Notes under the pieces: generated by a model
Databases searched by the model: none
What the model was told of the DNA's origin: nothing
Seen by the model: only the letters and a program-made list of their open reading frames with translations
Shown here: piece after piece, positions 58,108 to 64,000 of the stretch
How positions within the stretch are numbered: the stretch's first letter is position 1
Layout of the letters: each line of letters opens with the position of its first letter
Assembly (NCBI RefSeq): GCF_001612725.1
Contig: NZ_BDAZ01000063.1
Span: 33,204 to 97,203, forward strand
Length of the DNA: 64,000 nt
Source: Nocardia anaemiae NBRC 100462
GTDB taxonomy: Bacteria > Actinomycetota > Actinomycetes > Mycobacteriales > Mycobacteriaceae
Direction: 5' to 3'
Program-made: the position numbers and the translations under genes

Positions 58108-58743
58108 ATGCTGCACGAGGAAACACCAGAACCAGACGAAACGCCAGAACCGGTCCAGTTCGACCAGTGGTTCGTGGTATCCACCGGAGATCAGGACGCG
58201 TTGCTGGAATCATTCGGCATGGTGGACAGCAGGCCGGTGACGATGCGCCAGGGGATAGAAGTAATGAACACTTGGCACAACGCTGGAGTCGCAGTGACGT
58301 ACTTCAGCCCCGAGTTGGATGGTTGGACGCTGGTTTCCGGGTACCACCTACCAGGCATCGACACGTCGTGGGAACCGCTGCAGACGTTCCTGTGCGACCT
58401 CAGTCGTCGGTTCGGCACCGCCTGCTGGTATGCGTCCGACTACGGGTTCGACGGCTGGGCGCTGGCTGAAAATGGCGAGTTGACAAGGCTTTACGCACAA
58501 GGAGACCTTGGTCGCGACGAGATCGGCCCGCCGCATCGGGCCGAAGGCGACAGCTGGCCGTTCGCACCGTCGTCGGAGGAACTCGAGAACTGGCCGATGT
58601 GCGACCTGGCGACAGTTGCCGAACGCACCTCACTGAACCCGATGACGCTCGGCTCGCACATAAGGGTGCGCGGCCACGCGGTCATCGCCATAACCGAGGC
58701 GGAGAACGCAAAACGCTTGCCAGCCGACATGATGCCCAACTGA
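58108..58743 (+). CDS. Hypothetical protein, actinobacterial family of unknown function
   Basis: A 211-residue soluble protein: QFDQWFVVSTGDQDALLESF, RQGIEVMNTWHNAGVAVTYF, LDGWTLVSGYHLPG, LSRRFGTACWYASDYGFDGW and LAENGELTRLYAQGDLGRDE. The pattern of a Trp-rich beta domain with a D-G-W strand and a closing R-x-Y strand resembles a family of small proteins found in streptomycetes. The frame is open upstream to 57787, and a stretch WLDWQNQCRYLGTVPTG before the chosen ATG could belong to the protein, so the start is uncertain. Confidence 0.5.
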   Translation: MLHEETPEPDETPEPVQFDQWFVVSTGDQDALLESFGMVDSRPVTMRQGIEVMNTWHNAGVAVTYFSPELDGWTLVSGYHLPGIDTSWEPLQTFLCDLSRRFGTACWYASDYGFDGWALAENGELTRLYAQGDLGRDEIGPPHRAEGDSWPFAPSSEELENWPMCDLATVAERTSLNPMTLGSHIRVRGHAVIAITEAENAKRLPADMMPN

Positions 58744-58744
58744 C

Positions 58745-59011
58745 CCCGAATCACCACGAAGCTCGACCACGAGTTCGCCGAAGTCGACCTCGGCCTCGTC
58801 GCCGGGTCGATGTGTCTGGGCAATGAACGCATCGACCAGGCCGCGCCCGACCCGGCTTAACATCGGCCAGACTGCGGCCCGAAACAAGCTCCAGCACAGG
58901 CCGTTTGAACACCGGATGCGACCGGTCTCCAGGCGGCCGATCTGGTGATGATTCGCCGCGCGCCTTGACCAGCTGGACGGCCAGGGCGTCGATGGTGTCC
59001 TGCTGTGCCAT
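58745..59011 (-). mobile_element. Remnant of an IS21-family transposase (IstA)
   Basis: In the minus strand a frame reads VDAFIAQTHRPGDEAEVDFG then ELVVELRG, matching the start of the catalytic domain of IstA (the H-x-P-G-x-E-A-E-V-D-F-G-E signature). Upstream, in another frame, MAQQDTIDALAVQLVKARGE follows a GGAG ribosome site at 59011. The remainder of istA and istB is gone. It is a short relic, and the join with the 59011 start is not in frame. Confidence 0.5.
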
Positions 59012-59210
59012 AACGGATCTCCTTATTACTTCGAGGCGATCATCCTGGTTGGTGATCGTGATGTGCCGTGGCGATCCCGTCTGTAGGGATTACTGGGTGG
59101 GCAACCGGCCGGAGCTCCATGTGTCCGAGCCGATTCCAGAGATCGGCCCCTCGGGCACGGCGTGGCTGCGAGACCTCGTCGCCTAGCAGGTGGGCATTTA
59201 AGATGCAGCG

Positions 59211-60104
59211 ATGACTGATCGGGAGCCGAGCCAAGTCGACGCCCCTGGGGACTCCCCGGCGGGACAACCGGTCGAGGTGCCTGTCACCTTCTCGTGGCCA
59301 CGCGATATCGCATACGCCAGTCCAGGCGCGAACATGGTGGTGCGGGCTGTCGGGTCGGAGGTGGGGCACGCGCTGCTGATAGAAGTCGACTTCGGCGAGT
59401 TTCCCGACCTACGAGAAGTGTCTGACACGCAGCAGGTCGTGCGGGCGCTGCTGCTCGCGCTCGTCGATTACGAGGTATCGAAACTTCCTGAGCGACGCCC
59501 AGATCCGGACTCGGAGACCACGGAAAAGCTGATGCAGATCATCAACGAGGCCGCGCAGGATCACACCGAAGTCGGCGACTTGGTCCGAGAAATCCTGAAA
59601 ACCCAAGATGCCGATTCCCTGGCCACGGTCGTCTCCGGTCTCGCGGGACGACTTCCCGCACGGATCGAAGCATCGTTGTCGATCTCGAGCAGTGTGACGG
59701 TCAACCCGTGGCAAGAGGTCGTTCAAGTTGCCGTTCCTGCCGTCACAACGGGTGGATTGATGGCCGCTGCGGCACGCGCCGGGTGGGTCGCACTGCGCAA
59801 CGTACCGGCGATTCTCGATGTCATCGTGCGGGCAACCACAATCAAGGCCGAGCGAGCGGCCCGGATCGCGGCTTTGGAAGCGGAAGCGTCTATCCACCAG
59901 AACGAGGCTCTGCTGGAGATAATCCGAACCTCGACAGAGGTCGCAGCCGCGCGCCGCGCGCTCGATGCGATCTTGGATGTCTCACCTGATATCGCCAGAG
60001 GTGTTCACGTTCAGTCGATTACCGATGAAGAGGCGAACGAACGACGACATCGCCTGCTACGAGCCGTCAGACAGGAAGCGGAGCCCTCCGATAGTCCATC
60101 TTGA
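59211..60104 (+). CDS. Hypothetical protein with a central hydrophobic segment
   Basis: A 297-residue protein not recognised as a family. Residues 1-75 are beta-rich (VEVPVTFSWPRDIAYAS, HALLIEVDFGEFPDL). A helical region follows with many charges. About 165-195 is a hydrophobic stretch (VVQVAVPAVTTGGLMAAAAR) that might be a membrane hairpin. The C-terminal third is a long charged helix (TIKAERAARIAALEAEASIHQ, RTSTEVAAARRALDAIL) predicted to be coiled coil. It stands alone in accessory DNA. ATG at 59211. Confidence 0.55.
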   Translation: MTDREPSQVDAPGDSPAGQPVEVPVTFSWPRDIAYASPGANMVVRAVGSEVGHALLIEVDFGEFPDLREVSDTQQVVRALLLALVDYEVSKLPERRPDPDSETTEKLMQIINEAAQDHTEVGDLVREILKTQDADSLATVVSGLAGRLPARIEASLSISSSVTVNPWQEVVQVAVPAVTTGGLMAAAARAGWVALRNVPAILDVIVRATTIKAERAARIAALEAEASIHQNEALLEIIRTSTEVAAARRALDAILDVSPDIARGVHVQSITDEEANERRHRLLRAVRQEAEPSDSPS

Positions 60105-60347
60105 GCACTATGACTGCTGCCAGCGTTGACTGCTAGGGGCAAACGGGCCGTCCCCTTGTTTGGTTCTGGCGCAAACAAGCGAGTGACCCGGTCGCCGCAG
60201 GCTGTAGCGGTGGGATCTCGGCCCCATCGTCGAGCGTGACATGATCGCATAGGCACGCACCGGAGGGGCGTGGTGCCATGAGGTGATCGGCTGGATGATG
60301 TTGCCGCAGTGGCCCATGCGACTGCGGCACGACGCACTGCGGATAAT

Positions 60348-60704
60348 TCAGGCCGTCTCGGCGAGCTGGACGCGCACGGTGACGCGTCCGCGTTCGTCGC
60401 GATGCGCCACCGCGTGCCCGCTCTGGTCGACACCGCCGATACGTAGCGTGATCGGTGCGCCCTCGCCGAGGAAGTTCCGCCACCACTTCTTCTTGTCCGG
60501 CATGGCCACCCCGATGATGTACTCGCCATTCGAACGCCGGTAGTTGACGGGCGTACTGAAGGTCTGTCCGGAACGGCGGCCTGTGTAGGTAACCTGAGCG
60601 AACGCTTTACCCAGTACCTTCCCGGCCACCGGCGCCTCGGTCAACGCAACCACTCCAGCGTTGAACCCATTGATCCCTCGCCGCAACAATGATTCCGATC
60701 CCAT
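60348..60704 (-). CDS. Deazaflavin-dependent nitroreductase-like protein (Ddn/FDOR family)
   Basis: A 118-residue split-barrel protein. TYTGRRSGQTFSTPVNYRRS, GEYIIGVAMPDKKKWWRNFL, GEGAPITLRIGGVDQSG and GHAVAHRDERGRVTVRVQL match the short F420-binding FDOR-A class that includes mycobacterial Ddn. Such proteins use reduced F420 to reduce quinones or xenobiotics. The length suits a minimal member. The start at 60704 has a weak ribosome site. No operon partner. Confidence 0.82.
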   Translation of the reverse strand: MGSESLLRRGINGFNAGVVALTEAPVAGKVLGKAFAQVTYTGRRSGQTFSTPVNYRRSNGEYIIGVAMPDKKKWWRNFLGEGAPITLRIGGVDQSGHAVAHRDERGRVTVRVQLAETA

Positions 60705-61261
60705 CGGCTACTCCTGCTCTGTTGGTGAACTCCACGACCGAGGTCGTCCACGCACACAACGACTCCCGAGGCGACCGAGTTCCGGAGTCCGGCCGGTCGC
60801 CGACTACTGACCCACCTTCTGGTCGCCGTCCGTCGCTGCGCCTTTGCTAGACAAGGACAGGGCGGGCCACATCAAAGTCGTCAGATCCCGTCCCGTGGTC
60901 GACTGGGTCACCCCTGATCGTGAACGCGAATGGGTGACAACAGAAACAGATAATCGACGAGTATGCAGGTGAGGGCGACCGCGACCCCAAGAATGAGTGC
61001 TGTTTTGTCCATTGCCCAAACCGAGTGTTCTGATCGAGGGCACTGTCGTGCGGCTGCGTGGTGGCGGAATGTTCATCCAGCCTCACCCGAAAGGCGGACC
61101 CAATGACACGCGACGGCTGTTCCTGCACAACTGGACCCGCACCGAGGCTGGCGGCTCGGCGGGAGGACTTGATCTTCCCATCGGCGCGGCGACGAAATAG
61201 AGAATAAATAGCGAGTTGGCCCTTTCTGGGCAGGCTTCCACATGCCCCCTGGCTCGCTGAC
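60705..61261. other. Gene-poor stretch
   Basis: About 560 bases between the FDOR gene and the tRNA-like fragment. Only short, atypical open frames are present. No clear promoter, repeat or RNA gene is visible. Confidence 0.4.
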
Positions 61262-61300
61262 CAGGGTTTCGTGGGGCCGGAGGGGCTCCAACCCGCGACC
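61262..61300 (-). tRNA. Degenerate 3-prime fragment of a tRNA gene
   Basis: On the minus strand, GGTCGCGGGTTGGAGCCC followed by CTCCGGCCCCA has the layout of a T-arm plus acceptor strand. The T-loop reads TTGGAGC instead of TTCGANC and the stem is imperfect. No D-arm or anticodon arm can be found upstream. It is at most a remnant, possibly of an integration site. The duplicated crotonase fragment starts within 5 bases of it. Confidence 0.35.
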
Positions 61301-61304
61301 AATG

Positions 61305-61520
61305 GATACTGCCCACCTCCTCGCTGCCCGGATATCAAGCAACCCACCGCACGTACTCCGGATGACGAAACGACTACTGCGCGAGGGCCGACACCAGAGC
61401 CTGGACAGCCACCTCGAGCCGTCCGCTGCGATGCAGGCGGCCGCCCACCATACCGACGATCACCGCGAAACGGTCACCGCCATGCTGGAACGCAGACCGC
61501 CAGCCTTCACCGGCCGATGA
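61305..61520 (+). pseudogene. Duplicated 3-prime end of the 51-kb crotonase gene
   Basis: About 220 bases correspond to 51836-52057, nearly base for base, encoding LAARISSNPPHVLRMTKRLL then REGRHQSLDSHLEPSAAMQA to the same stop. The first 35 bases differ more (third-position changes) than the rest, which is almost identical. The duplication ends just after the stop (GATGAGCCGG). Without the N-terminal 195 residues it cannot encode an active enzyme. Confidence 0.85.
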
Positions 61521-61526
61521 GCCGGT

Positions 61527-61999
61527 GGGAATGACATCGACGGCAAGCCGTTATGGCGCACAGGACTTCTCGGTGATCGCGAATCGGTCGAGCCGATCCC
61601 GAAGGCGGCCCCAGCATCCTGCACTACCGGACAGTTCATCCGGGATCGCGACGAGCCCCGAGGTCACATACCGGCCTACCAGCTCACACCAGGGAGCGGT
61701 CAGGCGCAGACGCGATTGAGTTCATCGGCGTAAGGGTCGAGGTCAGCGACGTTCTCATGAGTTCGCGCTACGGTAGCTATGCCAGTGATTTCGAACCTAC
61801 TGCTCGGATTGGAGGAGTTGTGACAAATCCTCCGGTTCTGGTGCTCGAAGCCACGGGCGGACAAGGCGGGCTGTCACCGATGCGCGGCGGTGTGCTGGCA
61901 CGTTGACCACCAACTGGACGCGACGAACCCTCACTCGCTGAATAGGCCCTTCCGCGGAGTCCACGACTGAATCGAACCAGCGACGAAGGGAAAACTGAC
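61527..61999. other. Gene-poor stretch upstream of the DUF5996 gene
   Basis: About 470 bases; no convincing gene. Overlapping minus-strand frames at 61777-62132 look like noise. The promoter of the next gene should lie near 61900-61990. Confidence 0.4.
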
Positions 62000-62971
62000 A
62001 TGTCGGAGCTGTCGTCATCGAATTCCACCGCGACGTGGCCGCGGCTGCGCGTAGCGGACTGGACTGATACACGTGACACCCTGCACATGTGGACGCAGGT
62101 GGTGGGAAAAATCCGGCTCGCACACGCACCATTGTTGAATCACTGGTGGCAAGTGACCTTGTATGTGAGTCCGCGCGGACTGACGACCTCGGCGATACCC
62201 TACGCCGACCACCTCTTCGACATCGAATTCGATTTCCTCGCGCACCGATTGCTCATTCGAGCCGATAACGGCGATACCCGTACCGTGGCACTCGCACCGA
62301 AATCGGTGGCGCAGTTCTACACCGAAACCATGCAAGCGCTTGATGAACTCGGATTCCAGACCCGAATTCAAGGCCGCCCCAATGAAGTCGAGGTATCGAT
62401 ACCATTCGCTGAGGACACCCGGCACGTCTCCTACGATCCGACATTCGCGCAGGCGTTCTGGCGGCAACTCGTACACGCCAACCGCTTGCTCAACGAGTTT
62501 CGCTCCGGCTATACCGGCAAAACCAGCCCAGTTCATTTCTATTGGGGCGCAATGGATCTTGCCTACACACGCTTTTCGGGACGAACTGCTCCCGAACACG
62601 GCGGCGGCGCACCGCACTGCGCCGACTGGGTCATGGTGGAGGGTTATTCACACGAGCTCAGTAGCTGCGGATTCTGGCCCGGCGGTGGCGAGGAAGGCGC
62701 GTTCTACGCCTACTCCTATCCCGAGCCCGACGGCTACAGCGAGCGTCGGCTACGGGTGCCCGGCGCGACCTACGACCCCAACCTGGGTGAATTCGTCCTA
62801 CCGTATGAAACAGTGCGCACCGCGGACGATCCGAATGCCGTGGTCACCGAGTTTCTCCGCGAAACCTACGAGGCCGCAGCCGAACTCGGCCATTGGGACC
62901 GCAGCACACTCGAATCCGACCCCCACCGCTGGGCTGAGCAGCGAGCCGCCGCACCCTGGGCACTGCGCTGA
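62000..62971 (+). CDS. DUF5996 family protein
   Basis: A 323-residue protein. WPRLRVADWTDTRDTLHMWT, QVVGKIRLAHAPLLNHWWQV, TLYVSPRGLTTSAIPYADHL and IEFDFLAHRLLI define DUF5996, together with PVHFYWGAMDLAYTRFSGR and the C-terminal EAYAYSYPEP-like GAFYAYSYPEPDGY. The family is common in soil bacteria and has no known activity; conserved His/Trp/Tyr residues suggest an enzyme. ATG preceded by AAGGGAAAA. Monocistronic as far as can be seen. Confidence 0.85.
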   Translation: MSELSSSNSTATWPRLRVADWTDTRDTLHMWTQVVGKIRLAHAPLLNHWWQVTLYVSPRGLTTSAIPYADHLFDIEFDFLAHRLLIRADNGDTRTVALAPKSVAQFYTETMQALDELGFQTRIQGRPNEVEVSIPFAEDTRHVSYDPTFAQAFWRQLVHANRLLNEFRSGYTGKTSPVHFYWGAMDLAYTRFSGRTAPEHGGGAPHCADWVMVEGYSHELSSCGFWPGGGEEGAFYAYSYPEPDGYSERRLRVPGATYDPNLGEFVLPYETVRTADDPNAVVTEFLRETYEAAAELGHWDRSTLESDPHRWAEQRAAAPWALR

Positions 62972-63654
62972 CCGTTACGAACCCCACTATCGACTGCGGA
63001 ACCCCGGCCCCGCGATCAGCACGACGCGCGCAACCGAACCGGGCGCCTCGCCGCAGCCCTCGTCGCCGACGGCGGCTTGTGTGCGTGACCGGGCATTGGG
63101 CGAACCCGCAGTAAGAGCCGACTGCAGGTTCGGAGTCGAGCACACCAGCAGCCAAGGGGGACGGTACCGGGGCCAGTTCATCGCTCAGACATCTAGCAGC
63201 TCGAACCCCATGCGACCGACCTGTCCCGGAAGACACCAGCAGTCGAAGACATGGGCGACTTCCCTGAGCCTCGACAACGATCGGCATGCCGTATTCGTTC
63301 GGCCCGACCATGAACGGGCAGCGGTGAGTGCGACGCCGACTGGATCGCTCACTTAAAGCAGAAAAGTTACCTTTAAATGTTCCCGTTCCGGCCGAACGTC
63401 CGATAGCCAGCGGTAAGCTGTTGTTGACGCCTAGAGCAGTACCAAATGACGTCTTGTTCGGATCGGTCGATGCTGCAGCTGTCGGCCAACCTGAATGCGC
63501 GTTCTCAACTGGACGCATATGCACTTCAGAAATAACGAATTGCGTGCCGCAAAGTCGATCGGCACGTGACGTGCTCGCAGCCCAAGTCCCGTAGCTCGGC
63601 AGCGCGGCCCGCTACGCGGACGTCACAAATCTCGTTATTAGGAAGCAAAGCAAA
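62972..63654. other. Gene-poor stretch
   Basis: About 680 bases. A short AT-rich patch (TTAAAGCAGAAAAG, TTACCTTTAAATG) lies near 63354-63380. Long minus-strand frames here lack ribosome sites and look like shadows. No recognised feature. Confidence 0.4.
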
Positions 63655-63846
63655 ATGTCTAGCAGGATCGTCAAAACCCTAGCCGCGACTGTAATTGCCG
63701 CGCCACTACTCGTCCTCGCGGCCCCGGCAGCCACCGCCGATTCGACGCCCGCGCCGCCCCCTTCATCCTCCACTACCCCCATTGACGGATCATTCGGATC
63801 CGCTACGTGGTGCTTCCCGCTCGGTAGTGTTGTCTGGTGCATCTGA
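63655..63846 (+). CDS. Very small secreted peptide
   Basis: A 63-residue preprotein. The signal peptide is MSSRIVKTLAATVIAAPLLV then LAAPAATADS, with cleavage near residue 29. The mature peptide of about 34 residues is Pro/Ser/Thr-rich, then SFGSATWCFPLGSVVWCI with two cysteines nine residues apart that may form a loop. AGGAAG lies 9 bases upstream of the ATG. The function is unknown; it could be a signalling or antimicrobial-type peptide, but there are no processing genes nearby. Confidence 0.6.
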   Translation: MSSRIVKTLAATVIAAPLLVLAAPAATADSTPAPPPSSSTTPIDGSFGSATWCFPLGSVVWCI

Positions 63847-64000
63847 GTGCACACCAAAACTCTGGTGCGGGGATAACAGTCGAGATCTGAGTCAACTCTT
63901 GGTAGCGCAGTGATTGCTGAGCTCAATTGTGTCCAGCGGCGTACCCGCACACAAGCAATTCCGCGACAGCAACAGCGCCGAACCTTGGGACCGATACTGC
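63847..64000. other. Window end, nothing recognised
   Basis: 154 bases with no gene or signal visible. Confidence 0.4.

Noticed and set aside
62844..63524. 226-codon minus-strand frame after the DUF5996 gene
   Set aside because: Arginine/serine-rich shadow-like translation, starts in intergenic DNA without a ribosome site.
63612..63950. 112-codon minus-strand frame opposite the small secreted peptide
   Set aside because: The plus-strand peptide has a signal sequence and ribosome site; the minus frame has neither.
1..64000. CRISPR array, rRNA operon or intact tRNA gene
   Set aside because: No regularly spaced repeats, no rRNA-like conserved stretches and no complete cloverleaf were seen on reading through.

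Overview
The window looks like chromosomal DNA of a high-GC mycolate actinobacterium, most likely Nocardia or a close relative. The base composition and GTG/TTG start use fit this. So do the gene types: a CYP125-type steroid P450, a group II truncated haemoglobin, TerD-family proteins, an F420/deazaflavin-type reductase, an MmyB-like XRE regulator, DUF5995 and DUF5996 proteins, and an actinobacterial endoglycoceramidase. The genus is an inference. There is no rRNA gene and no CRISPR array. The only tRNA trace is a degenerate 3-prime fragment near 61.3 kb.

1-12.3 kb: the 3-prime end of pabB; a TerD/DUF2510/HNH fusion protein; an SDR-like reductase; a CYP125-like P450 in a two-gene operon with a TetR regulator; a truncated globin; exported proteins (beta-lactamase-like, DUF1254/DUF1214 lipoprotein, DUF5995); a divergent pair of nearly identical small membrane proteins; and a TerD-VWA protein. 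12.5-19.2 kb: a glycerol locus with an IclR regulator and one glycerol kinase on the minus strand, divergent from glpF-glpK-glpD. Two matching 15-bp palindromes lie between the two arms.

19.2-28.1 kb: a secreted Nocardia-type protein, a CYP154/CYP157-like P450 pair of the kind found in streptomycete conservons but without cvnABCD, an NADP-dependent oxidoreductase, an epoxide hydrolase behind two tandem palindromic operators, and an XRE regulator. This stretch also holds a broken GNAT gene and a decayed second copy of the XRE 5-prime region.

28.1-43.3 kb is the most coherent metabolic region. A seven-gene minus-strand operon encodes an aldehyde dehydrogenase, a tartrate/isopropylmalate-type dehydrogenase, an Ehu-type ABC importer (EhuB-C-D-A) and a glutamine amidotransferase. 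It diverges from an aminotransferase and a DUF3830 protein. These are followed by an amidase, a D-2-hydroxyacid dehydrogenase, two maleate-isomerase/EutA-like proteins and a GntR regulator. The same 16-bp palindrome-containing sequence occurs in both divergent promoter regions, so the whole set is probably one regulon for import and breakdown of an ectoine-like or amide/cyclic-amide compound. The ectoine hydrolase and deacetylase genes are absent, so the substrate is open. A 1.33-kb insert of lower GC, bounded by exact 23-bp direct repeats, has entered this cluster between the DUF3830 and amidase genes. It carries a secreted protein and a cold-shock-domain protein.

43.3-52.1 kb: a secreted endoglycoceramidase, a fragment of a TPR-type regulator, and an RpiR-regulated set of amino-acid permease, two crotonase-fold enzymes and an NDP-forming acyl-CoA synthetase. 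52.1-64 kb is looser accessory DNA with long gene-poor stretches. It holds several proteins of unknown function, secreted proteins including one with seven FG-GAP/VCBS repeats, a disabled alpha/beta hydrolase, IS30 and IS21 transposase scraps, a deazaflavin-dependent reductase, a DUF5996 protein, and a duplicated 3-prime end of the 51-kb crotonase gene next to the tRNA-like fragment.
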